Origin: Thalassospiraceae bacterium LMO-JJ14
GTDB taxonomy: Bacteria; Pseudomonadota; Alphaproteobacteria; Rhodospirillales; Casp-alpha2
Length of the DNA: 64,000 nt
Direction of reading: 5' to 3'
NCBI GenBank assembly: GCA_021555105.2
Contig: CP134604.1
Coordinates: 3,572,501-3,636,500, forward strand
A program made the translations under genes and the position numbers. A model generated the notes under the pieces. The model had not been told where the DNA came from, ran no database searches, and was given only the letters and a program-made list of their open reading frames with translations. Of the stretch, positions 20,354 to 28,107 are shown in pieces; the first letter of the stretch is position 1; each line of letters starts with the position of its first letter.

Positions 20354-20927
20354 GATCAAACTGACCCCCGTGCGCGCCCTTGCCGACGCCCCGGTCGGCC
20401 ATTTCGGCAGCTATGACAACGCTCCGCCGCTTGTCATGACCGCATGTGCGGAAGGCGCGTTGCTGCACATCCTCGCGTCCGGCGCATCGTCGATCGCGCA
20501 GGCGGACCTGCAAGCCGCCATCGGCGCATTTGCGGATTTGGATATTCGCCCCGCCGGTCCCGGCCAGTGGTTCGCCGCCGGCGACGCCCCGCTCGGCGCC
20601 GGGGACATCGGCAAGATAAGCAGCGCCCTTGCCGGAAAGGGCGACGTCCACGATCAGAGCGCCGGGCGCGTCCGCATCGAGATCGCGGGGACACATGTCC
20701 GCGATGCCCTCGCCAAGGGGATCGCGATTGACCTGCACTCCGATGTCTTTGTGCCGGGGGCCGGCACGATCACGCTTTGCGGGCAACTGGGCGTGCATAT
20801 CAGCCGCACCGGCACTGAGCGTTATGAGATGATCATCCTGCGCTCATACGCCCGTTCGCTGTGGGACAGCCTGATCGAGATGGGCATGGAATTCGGGATC
20901 GATTGCCGTCAGGCCGCCAATACCTGA
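20346..20927 (+). CDS. soxG: Sarcosine oxidase subunit gamma
   Basis: A 193-residue protein with the fold and ending of SoxG (ISRTGTERYEMIILRSYARS, then LWDSLIEMGMEFG). It caps the tetramer and is related to the GcvT domain. The ATG at 20346 lies inside the end of soxA (8-base overlap), so the operon is tightly coupled. It is the last gene of the operon, with a probable terminator about 35 bases downstream. Confidence 0.92.
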   Translation: MSEIKLTPVRALADAPVGHFGSYDNAPPLVMTACAEGALLHILASGASSIAQADLQAAIGAFADLDIRPAGPGQWFAAGDAPLGAGDIGKISSALAGKGDVHDQSAGRVRIEIAGTHVRDALAKGIAIDLHSDVFVPGAGTITLCGQLGVHISRTGTERYEMIILRSYARSLWDSLIEMGMEFGIDCRQAANT

Positions 20928-20962
20928 CAGCGATGCCCGGCAATCTGACGCTTGAATTCACC

Positions 20963-20995
20963 CCGGAAAAAACGACGTTCTTCCGGCTCAGCTTT
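20963..20995 (+). terminator. Probable rho-independent terminator of soxBDAG
   Basis: CCGGAA (20963-20968) pairs with TTCCGG (20981-20986), extended inward by AAC/GTT with a small bulge, and is followed by CTCAGCTTTT. It lies just after soxG and before the convergent MBL gene. The T-run is short and set off by six bases, so confidence is moderate. Confidence 0.45.
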
Positions 20996-21022
20996 TAAGC
21001 CCGTGACGACTGAAGCCGTCGT

Positions 21023-21937
21023 TTATTCCCATTCCATCTGCTGAAATGCCGCCTGCGCATTGCGCCGGGCAAGGCTGTCGAACTGATCGAGATAGGCAAA
21101 AGCCGACTGGTCGACCTCGACCGAACCGATAATGTCGCCGCCGGCGTCGATATGCGCCGCCATCCGTGTGCGCAGATTGACGAGGTAGTCATACGTATCG
21201 GCCCGGGCTTTGCTTATCGTGGTGGCATGACCATGCCCGGGTACGACATGCACCGGTTCCAGCGCCGCCACGGCCTCAAAGGCCTTTGGCCAGCCGGCGA
21301 TGGAACTGTAATCGAGAACGCCGAGCAGTCTTTCCGTATAGACGATATCGCCGGTGAAGACGGTCTTTCTGTCGGCGAGCCAGACGTAGCTGTCGCCCGG
21401 CGTATGCGCGGGTCCTGGGTGTGCGATCCGGAAATGTACGCCACCGAGATCAAAACCGTAGGTGTCCTTGAACGTGACATCGGCATAGCGCGCTTCGGTG
21501 CCGTCGAGCGCATCGCCCAGCAATATCTTCAGACCCGCCATCTGCATATCGACACGGTCATGGTGATCCGCAACCGCCTTTTCCGACGCGATTACCGTCG
21601 CGCCCAGTGCCTGCCAGTAAGCGTTTCCCAGCCATCGGTGATCCTGACCGCCGGTATTGATCACGTACTTCACCGGCTGGTCGGTGATTTTGCGGATCGC
21701 GTCATGGATCTGCTCGGCACCCTTACGGCTGCCGCCGGAATCGACAAGTACGGTCCCCGCTGCGGTGACGACGACGCCGAACGTCGCATTGTTGGCCAGG
21801 TTTTCGGGGCTGCGCTGCTGCATTTCCCCGACCAGGGCCCAGACGCCGTCCGTCACCGGCTGTATTTCCAGCGCCGAAGCCGGCGCGGACAGAAGCAGAA
21901 ACGACAAGACGGCGAGCATTCGGCGGGACGGGCTCAT
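21023..21937 (-). CDS. Exported MBL-fold protein with a degenerate metal site
   Basis: A 304-residue protein with a signal peptide (MSPSRRMLAVLSFLLLSAPASA) and a metallo-beta-lactamase fold. The canonical T-H-x-H-x-D-H motif reads NTGGQDH (residues 94-100), so the first two zinc histidines are threonine and glycine. The D-H pair, HPGPAHTPGD, FTGDIVY and VPGHGH are kept. It may bind one metal or none. The closest described type is the exported MBL hydrolase family linked to quinoprotein systems. The ATG at 21937 is chosen because it gives the signal peptide. It lies 53 bases downstream of the LysR gene on the same strand, opposite the soxBDAG operon. Its substrate is unknown. Confidence 0.75.
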   Translation of the reverse strand: MSPSRRMLAVLSFLLLSAPASALEIQPVTDGVWALVGEMQQRSPENLANNATFGVVVTAAGTVLVDSGGSRKGAEQIHDAIRKITDQPVKYVINTGGQDHRWLGNAYWQALGATVIASEKAVADHHDRVDMQMAGLKILLGDALDGTEARYADVTFKDTYGFDLGGVHFRIAHPGPAHTPGDSYVWLADRKTVFTGDIVYTERLLGVLDYSSIAGWPKAFEAVAALEPVHVVPGHGHATTISKARADTYDYLVNLRTRMAAHIDAGGDIIGSVEVDQSAFAYLDQFDSLARRNAQAAFQQMEWE

Positions 21938-21990
21938 GTGAAGCGGCTTTCCTGTTGCGGTCGGGGACTCATATGCATGATCGCTCAAGC

Positions 21991-22890
21991 CTAGACAACA
22001 GCCGCCGCCTCGGCAATCAGCCAGTCCGCGAACAATTGTATGTCTGCCGACATCGGCCTGCCGGCAGGCGTCGTCAGATAAAAAGCACCGGGCGAGCGGA
22101 TTTCCACATCCAGCGGCCTGACCAGCCGTCCTTCGCGGACCAGATCGCCGACGAATTGATGCCACCCCAGAACATAGCCCCGGCCTTCCAGCGCCATCTG
22201 CACACTGATCAGGTAATTCAGAAACTTGCCGCGCGCACCGCCGATCGAATGACCGGCTTCGCGAAACCAGGTTGCCCAGTCCAGCCACTGATCCCCTTCG
22301 ATGCCGCGGGAATCGAACAACGGATGGCCGGCCAGTTCCTCAAGTGATTTCGGCGCACCGACCCGTTCCAGAAAATCCGGACTGCAAACCGGGTAAACCA
22401 CATCATCGAACAGGAAACGGCTATCCAGATGCGGCCAGCGGCCGGCCCCGTAACGCACCGCGCAATCGGCTTCGCCGTGCTGCATGTCGATCGGCTCGTC
22501 CGCGACAACCTGGTTTATGGTGATCTCCGGCCACGCCGCCGAGAACGCGCCGAGCTTCGGCATCAGCCAGTAAAAAGCGAAACCGCCCGTGGTCCCGACC
22601 GTCACCTGACGTTCCTGATCGTCGGCACGAAGCATGGCCAGCATCGCCGCCATTTCACTGAAGCCGCGGTTCACCGGCTGAAACAAACGTTCGCCCGCGT
22701 TGCTCAGTTCGACGCGCCGGTGCAGCCGGTGAAACAGACGTTGCCCGGTATAAGCCTCGAGATTCTGAATTTGCCGGCTGACGGCGGCGGGTGACACGCC
22801 CAGTTCCTCGGCGGCGCGCGTAAAGCTCAACAACCGGGCGCAGGCCTCGAACGTCAGCAAAGCCGTCAGAGAGGGCAGATATCGGCGCAT
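21991..22890 (-). CDS. LysR family transcriptional regulator (GcvA-like)
   Basis: A 299-residue LysR-type regulator. The N-terminal winged helix (residues 5-65: LTFEACARLLSFTRAAEELG, then VSPAAVSRQIQNLE) is followed by a periplasmic-binding-protein-like effector domain. MRRYLPSLTALLTFEA is the usual start of GcvA-like members, which control glycine and betaine genes. The start is an ATG at 22890. It diverges from the Rieske demethylase gene at 23029 over 138 bases. This interval contains AT-rich T-N11-A-like sequence (around 22905-22930) suited to LysR binding. Its likely targets are the Rieske/FAD pair and itself. Confidence 0.88.
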   Translation of the reverse strand: MRRYLPSLTALLTFEACARLLSFTRAAEELGVSPAAVSRQIQNLEAYTGQRLFHRLHRRVELSNAGERLFQPVNRGFSEMAAMLAMLRADDQERQVTVGTTGGFAFYWLMPKLGAFSAAWPEITINQVVADEPIDMQHGEADCAVRYGAGRWPHLDSRFLFDDVVYPVCSPDFLERVGAPKSLEELAGHPLFDSRGIEGDQWLDWATWFREAGHSIGGARGKFLNYLISVQMALEGRGYVLGWHQFVGDLVREGRLVRPLDVEIRSPGAFYLTTPAGRPMSADIQLFADWLIAEAAAVV

Positions 22891-23028
22891 TTTTCAGATA
22901 ACCTGAAGTTAATCGTTAAGTGAATTATAGTGCCGTTGACCGGATTTTCAATCAACTCTAATCATGGTCGTACTCTCTGCGATACAGAGAGGTGTTGGTT
23001 TTCCTGCACTTTTGAGCAAGGCCATACC

Positions 23029-24264
23029 ATGAGCATCTTTGCCCTTAATCCAGATCAACCCGGATACATGTTCGAGTCATTTCAGCGGGTCCTCAATCCA
23101 ATCGAGACGGCGCGCGGCCTGCCCAACCGGATTTACACGGACAACGGTGCGCATGACTACGAATGCGCCCATGTCCTGACGCGGAGCTGGGCCTGCATCG
23201 GTTTTCAAAAGGATATCCCCAATCCGGGCGATGCCTTCCCGGTCGATTTTGCCGGCCACCCGCTGTTGATGGTTCACGGGCGCGATGGGGAAATCCGGGT
23301 TTTTCACAATGTCTGCCGGCACCGCGGCCGCATCCTCGTCGATGAGCCTGCGCATCTGAAATCGGCGATCGTCTGCGGCTATCACTGCTGGACCTATGCC
23401 CTAGACGGTCAACTGATCGGCGCGCCGCATGTCGGCGGCGTCGGCAAGCATGATTGCGCCGGCTTCGACAAGGCGAACATTCGCCTGCAGACCGTCCCGA
23501 ACGCCATATGGATGGGCATGGTGTTTGCCGATCTTTCCGGCCGCGCACCGCCGTTCCACGACTTCATTGCGCCGCTTCGCGAACGCTGGCGCGACTTCGA
23601 CGGCGTGCCCCTGATCCACACCGGCGACGACAGCACGATCACCTTCGATCTGGCGTGCAACTGGAAGCTGGCGGTGGAAAATTACTGCGAGGCCTATCAC
23701 CTGCCCTGGGTGCACCCGGAACTGAACCGTTACTCGCCGCTCGACAAGCACACACCAATCGTCGAGCCGATGTATTCAGGCCAGATCAGCGAATGCTACA
23801 ACCCTGAATTTCCCGAAGGCGCCCCGGCATTCCCGAGCCTGCCCGGGTTACCCGCCTACTGGGATAGCGGGGCGGAATACGTGGCGCTTTTCCCGAACGT
23901 CTTGCTGGGCGCTCACCGCGATCATTTTTTCGCCGGGCTGATCCTGCCCGACGGACCTGCGGGCACGCATGAACGCTTCGAGCTGTTTTATTTCGACGAC
24001 GCGGTGCGTGGTAATGAATACGCACCGTCGCGTGCCGCCAACCGGACGCTCTGGGAATCGGTGTTCGCCGAGGACCGGGACGCCGTCGAAGCGATGCAAC
24101 GCGGCCGCCGCTCATCGGGTTTCGACGGCGGCGTGTTCTCCCCGGTCATGGATCCGCCGACCCATGTCTTCAACATGTGGATCGCCCGGGCATGGATGGA
24201 TGCGGGGCGAAACGCCGCATCGGCAACCGACACAACCCTCCGGATGGAAAGAGATCGAGCGTAA
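23029..24264 (+). CDS. Rieske [2Fe-2S] ring-hydroxylating-type oxygenase, glycine betaine demethylase GbcA-like
   Basis: A 411-residue terminal oxygenase. The Rieske ligands are C96, H98, C116 and H119 (CRHRG and CGYHCW). The mononuclear iron site is E221-x2-H224-x4-H229 in ENYCEAYHLPWVHP. Proteins of this length and motif include GbcA and stachydrine demethylase, which remove a methyl group from quaternary or tertiary amines as formaldehyde. The ATG at 23029 follows AAGGCCATACC. The next gene, a FAD amine oxidase, begins 2 bases after the stop. Soxs and a GbdR-like regulator nearby support glycine betaine as substrate. No reductase partner (GbcB) is adjacent, so electrons must come from a reductase encoded elsewhere. 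Confidence 0.82.
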   Translation: MSIFALNPDQPGYMFESFQRVLNPIETARGLPNRIYTDNGAHDYECAHVLTRSWACIGFQKDIPNPGDAFPVDFAGHPLLMVHGRDGEIRVFHNVCRHRGRILVDEPAHLKSAIVCGYHCWTYALDGQLIGAPHVGGVGKHDCAGFDKANIRLQTVPNAIWMGMVFADLSGRAPPFHDFIAPLRERWRDFDGVPLIHTGDDSTITFDLACNWKLAVENYCEAYHLPWVHPELNRYSPLDKHTPIVEPMYSGQISECYNPEFPEGAPAFPSLPGLPAYWDSGAEYVALFPNVLLGAHRDHFFAGLILPDGPAGTHERFELFYFDDAVRGNEYAPSRAANRTLWESVFAEDRDAVEAMQRGRRSSGFDGGVFSPVMDPPTHVFNMWIARAWMDAGRNAASATDTTLRMERDRA

Positions 24265-24266
24265 CC

Positions 24267-25604
24267 ATGGCATTTCCGACACACAGCAAGTACGTCATCA
24301 TCGGCGCCGGCATTCACGGCCTGAGCACCGCCTATCATCTGGCCCTGGAACTGAAAGCCAAGGGGCTGGGATCGGGCGAAGATATTCTGTTGATCGACAA
24401 GACCGCGATCGCCGCCGGGGCATCCGGCATTGCCTGCGGTGTCGTGCGCAACAACTATTTCCAGCCCGCCATGCGCGAGTTGATGGCGCACTCGGTCTCG
24501 GTCTGGGAAAGCGACATGGCGGCCTTCAGCTATCACCCGGTCGGGTATATGCAGATCAGTCATGATGGCATGCTCGAAGATGTCGGGTCGATCTATGAAC
24601 AGCAGAAAGCCATCGGCTATCCCTCCACGTTCGTCACCGGCAGCGAAAATTGCAGCACCTACATGCAGGGCATTTTTTCCGACTGGCAGGCGCAGGGTAT
24701 CACCTCGGTACTGCACGAACAGAAAGGCGGTTACGCCAACAACACCAAGGCCATGTACGGCCTGGCCGGAAAAGCGGAAGCGGCGGGCGTCAGAATCCTG
24801 ACCGGCGCCGCCGTGCAGGAACTGCGCATGGACGCAGGCGCGGTGACGGCCGTCGTCACCGACCGGGGCGTTGTCGAAACGGACTATGTCGTCGTCGCCG
24901 TCGGCCCGTGGGTGAAGTCCATCTGGGACATGCTCGAACTGCCGAAAACCGTCAGCATCAAGGGCGCCGACGGCGTCATGCACGACGGCGTTGAGATGTG
25001 GACCTACTGGTCGCTGCAGGAAGGCACGCTCGGCGTCGCCCCCGATTATCAGAAAACCAATGACGGCGCGATGCCGCCGGTGATCCATGTCGACACCGAT
25101 GCGCCCTTGCTGTCGGATGTCGACGGCTCTCTGATCACCGACCGGCCGTGGGGCATCTATTACAAACCGGATACGCACTTTGACGGCGTACAGGGCGGCG
25201 CCATGCCGTACATCGTTAAAACGCCGGCCGAGCAGGTCGCCGTCGATCCGTACGGCGTCGATTCACCGGATTTCATCGTCGGTGACGACTTCGCACACAT
25301 GTGGTGTTCGGCACTCGCGCATTGCCAGAAACGCTTCGAAGGTCAGATCGGCAAGTACCGTAAAACCCCCTCGGGCGGCATCGGCTGCTTCACGCCGGAC
25401 AGCTTTCCGGTTTGCGATGTGTTCCGGGAAAACTGCTACATCATCGCCGATTCAAATCACGGCTTCAAAATGCTTGGCGTCGGCAAACTCGTCGCCGGGG
25501 AAATAACCGGCACCGAGTCGAAACTGCTGGCGCCGTTCCGCCATGCCCGTTACGCCGCCGGGGAACTGCATCCGGTATCGAACAGCCCGTATCCCTGGAG
25601 CTAG
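24267..25604 (+). CDS. FAD-dependent amine oxidoreductase (DAO/SoxB-like)
   Basis: A 445-residue flavoprotein of the D-amino-acid oxidase superfamily. YVIIGAGIHGLSTAYHLALE is the dinucleotide-binding fold near the N terminus, and a GFKMLGVGKLVAGEIT-type segment closes the FAD site near the C terminus. It is similar in layout to SoxB, dimethylglycine and sarcosine dehydrogenases, and probably oxidises the secondary or tertiary amine made by the preceding Rieske enzyme. The ATG at 24267 lies 2 bases after the Rieske stop codon. Whether it acts on dimethylglycine or another N-methylated compound cannot be decided here. Confidence 0.82.
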   Translation: MAFPTHSKYVIIGAGIHGLSTAYHLALELKAKGLGSGEDILLIDKTAIAAGASGIACGVVRNNYFQPAMRELMAHSVSVWESDMAAFSYHPVGYMQISHDGMLEDVGSIYEQQKAIGYPSTFVTGSENCSTYMQGIFSDWQAQGITSVLHEQKGGYANNTKAMYGLAGKAEAAGVRILTGAAVQELRMDAGAVTAVVTDRGVVETDYVVVAVGPWVKSIWDMLELPKTVSIKGADGVMHDGVEMWTYWSLQEGTLGVAPDYQKTNDGAMPPVIHVDTDAPLLSDVDGSLITDRPWGIYYKPDTHFDGVQGGAMPYIVKTPAEQVAVDPYGVDSPDFIVGDDFAHMWCSALAHCQKRFEGQIGKYRKTPSGGIGCFTPDSFPVCDVFRENCYIIADSNHGFKMLGVGKLVAGEITGTESKLLAPFRHARYAAGELHPVSNSPYPWS

Positions 25605-25648
25605 GGACCGCTTTAAATCCGGGCGCGCGCCGCCGACAGCGCAGCCGC

Positions 25649-26806
25649 TCAGCCGTTCGCGCCGTTTTGATTTCGGGACCGGATATACGCCGCGCGGGCG
25701 GCTTCGAGGACGAAGCCGATGAGCAGACCGGCGGCGACATTGAGCACGACGCAGGCCACCCCGGTGGCGACGATGACGGCGCGGCAACTGGGCATGGCGT
25801 CGAACACGCGTCTGCCCAGGGCCATCTCGGTCCCGGCAATGCACAGCATGGCGCCCAGCGCGCCCAGCGGCAGCACGCCCAGTATCGCCGCGGCGCCCGG
25901 CCCGAAAGCAAGCCCCAGTGTCAGGCACAGCGTGCCGAAGATCGCCGGCGCGATCCATGTCCGCGCGCCGAACCCGTATTGCGCCACCAGCCCGCCCGAG
26001 CCGTGACACATCGGTATCGCACCCAGCGGCGCCAGCACGATGTTGAGGATGCCGGTACTCGCCGCGAGCCGGTTCGGCGTCAGGCGAGCGCGGTCTTCGG
26101 GAAAGTAATCGCCGGCAATCGCCGACGTCGCGATGACCGCGTTCGAGAACGTCAGTGCCAGTTGCGGCAGCACGGCGATCAGCAGCGCGCCTTCGAAATC
26201 GCCGGGCGACGGCAAGGCGACCGCGGGCAGCGACCATGAAATCCCGACGCCCGCCAGTTGCCCCGGCTCGGCGATCAACGACAGTCCGGCGGCGGCAATG
26301 AAAACGCCGATACATGAAAATGCCCGGTAGCGGGTAAAGATCAGTGCCGCCAGCACGACCAGCGCGCCGACGCCGAACACCGGCTCGCTCAGCAGATGTT
26401 TGAACCCCATGATGGCGAGTTGCGCACCGACGCCCAGTTGCACCCCGGCGATGACGGTGCCCGGCAGCATCCGCGCAATCCTGTCGACGACACCGCCGGC
26501 GGCGAGGATCGCCAGCACGGCACCGATGATGACCCCGCTCGCCATCATCTCCGCCGGCGTCAGCGCCCCGACGATCGCCAGCGCGGTGATCGCCTTCATC
26601 GGCTGCACGGGGATCGGGCGGCGGTAGAACGCGGCGACGGCCAGGGCAAATATGCCGAAGCCGGTAAGCACGCCGGACGCATCGAAGCTGCCGAGCGCCA
26701 GCACACCGAGCACGAGCGGCAGGAAGGTGCCGAAGTCGGCAACCGAGCCGGAAATCTCACCGGCGAGGCCGGGTGGCGGGGGGGTCTGCTTGTGCGGCGA
26801 AATCAT
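25649..26806 (-). CDS. MOT1-like molybdate/sulfate transporter
   Basis: A 385-residue integral membrane protein with about ten hydrophobic segments. RRPIPVQPMKAITALAI and LGAIPMCHGSGGLVAQYGFG match the two conserved motifs of the MOT1 family of molybdate transporters (sulfate permease relatives). It has no C-terminal STAS domain, as in MOT1. The ATG at 26806 has a weak ribosome binding site. It diverges from the TrpD2-like gene across 281 bases that contain an FNR/NNR-type box. Molybdate supply would fit a respiratory nitrate reductase encoded elsewhere, which is inference. It converges on the FAD oxidoreductase with a 44-base gap. Confidence 0.78.
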   Translation of the reverse strand: MISPHKQTPPPPGLAGEISGSVADFGTFLPLVLGVLALGSFDASGVLTGFGIFALAVAAFYRRPIPVQPMKAITALAIVGALTPAEMMASGVIIGAVLAILAAGGVVDRIARMLPGTVIAGVQLGVGAQLAIMGFKHLLSEPVFGVGALVVLAALIFTRYRAFSCIGVFIAAAGLSLIAEPGQLAGVGISWSLPAVALPSPGDFEGALLIAVLPQLALTFSNAVIATSAIAGDYFPEDRARLTPNRLAASTGILNIVLAPLGAIPMCHGSGGLVAQYGFGARTWIAPAIFGTLCLTLGLAFGPGAAAILGVLPLGALGAMLCIAGTEMALGRRVFDAMPSCRAVIVATGVACVVLNVAAGLLIGFVLEAARAAYIRSRNQNGANG

Positions 26807-27015
26807 ATCCGGTTATTCATCCCTGAAATCGTGCGGCATACGGCTAAAACAGGCCAAAAAGTGTTAACAATCCGGCCGCCCGGAGAGTCTCGCCGGAATT
26901 TATGCAGTTTAAAACAGGAAATTGCAGATGCGGGTCATGATCTGCCTGTGAACAGGGTCGGGCCTCAACGATGGATCACAGAAACCGGACCGGCGGTTCT
27001 CCGACATGGTTTCGC

Positions 27016-27029
27016 TTGACCTATGTTAA
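27016..27029 (+). promoter_or_regulatory. FNR/NNR-type box upstream of the TrpD2-like gene
   Basis: TTGACCTATGTTAA, whose reverse complement TTAACATAGGTCAA closely matches the TTAAC-N4-GTCAA NNR site described for Paracoccus. Its centre is at 27022.5. A class II promoter would then start near 27064, and CATGAT at 27052-27057 sits where the -10 element should be. The 281-base gap around it has no gene. It also holds an imperfect hairpin (CCTGAGATAATTTATCAGG) in the probable leader. Confidence 0.6.
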
Positions 27030-27087
27030 GGCGGGCTTCCCTCCATCTCCACATGATGTCCTGAGATAATTTATCAGGGCACATATT

Positions 27088-28107
27088 ATGGATTTTTCAG
27101 GCTTCACCAGAATTATCGGCCGTGGCCCGACACTGTCGCGCCCGCTGACCCGTGAAGAAGCACGCGAAGCAATGGCTATGGTGTTGTCGGATAATGTCGA
27201 TCCGGTTCAGCTCGGCGGCTTTCTGCTGGTCCTGCGTCAACGTGGCGAAACCGCCGAGGAACTGGCCGGTTTCGTCGATGCCGTCCACGCAAGGATCGGC
27301 CTGCCAGCCAACGGCAAGACGCCCGATATCGATTGGCCCAGCTACGCCGACCACCATCGCCAGCAGCCATGGTTCGTGCTGTCGGCAATGCTGCTCGCGT
27401 CATTCGGTATCAAGGTCCTGATGCACGGCATTGAGGGCACGGTCGAGGGCTGCGCACCGACACGGCTGGCACTTGAAGCACTGGGGATTTCACCGAGCCG
27501 CTCGCTTGCCGAGGCTTCGTCACAGTTGATTAACGGTAGCTTCGCCTACATCGACCTTGCCGACATGTCCCCCGAAACAGAAACGCTGTTTCATTATAAA
27601 CCACTGCTGGGCGTGCGCTCGGTCGCAAATACGTTCGTGCGTGACCTGAACCCGCTTCGCAGTAACTTTACCCTCGTCGGCATCGTCCACTCGCCATATC
27701 GTCAGGTTCACCAGAACGCGCTTGGGCTCCTCGGCCAGCCGAATGCTGCCGTGTTCAAGGGCATTGGCGGCGAGGCCCAGCGTAATCCTTTTAAAAGTGT
27801 GCAGATCGCGACACTGAACGATGGCCACCACGGAATTGAAGACTGGCCCGCGACATTAACTGGCGAACCTTTCCTGTGGCGCGAGGAAGACCTGAGCCCG
27901 CAGAGGATCGCCGCACTCTGGGAAGGCCGCATCTCCCATCCCTCGGCCGAAGCCTCTATCATCGCGACGGCTGCTGTCGTGTTGAAACTGTCCGGGCGTG
28001 CAGAAACCCGCACAGAGGCGCAAATGCGCGCGCAGTCAATGTGGCAGGACCGCCACGATGCCCAAGGGCATTCAGCCTTTAGTGACTTGTCCCGGACGAC
28101 AGCGTGA
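27088..28107 (+). CDS. TrpD2/YbiB-like protein (glycosyl transferase family, phosphoribosyltransferase fold)
   Basis: A 339-residue protein with the nucleoside phosphorylase-like class of fold seen in anthranilate phosphoribosyltransferase. The N-terminal helical part (LTREEAREAMAMVLSDNVDP) is followed by DWPSYADHHRQQPWFVLSAM and VLMHGIEGTVEG. The GTGGD phosphoribosyl pyrophosphate loop of TrpD is absent. This pattern is that of TrpD2/YbiB, reported in E. coli to bind nucleic acid without transferase activity. The ATG at 27088 lies 59 bases downstream of an FNR/NNR box. The gene ends overlapping nirN by 29 bases in convergent orientation. Its role in nitrite or NO metabolism is unknown. Confidence 0.75.
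   Translation: MDFSGFTRIIGRGPTLSRPLTREEAREAMAMVLSDNVDPVQLGGFLLVLRQRGETAEELAGFVDAVHARIGLPANGKTPDIDWPSYADHHRQQPWFVLSAMLLASFGIKVLMHGIEGTVEGCAPTRLALEALGISPSRSLAEASSQLINGSFAYIDLADMSPETETLFHYKPLLGVRSVANTFVRDLNPLRSNFTLVGIVHSPYRQVHQNALGLLGQPNAAVFKGIGGEAQRNPFKSVQIATLNDGHHGIEDWPATLTGEPFLWREEDLSPQRIAALWEGRISHPSAEASIIATAAVVLKLSGRAETRTEAQMRAQSMWQDRHDAQGHSAFSDLSRTTA

Noticed and set aside
20934-20999. A 21-codon frame after soxG
   Set aside because: It lies across the probable terminator hairpin and has no ribosome binding site.
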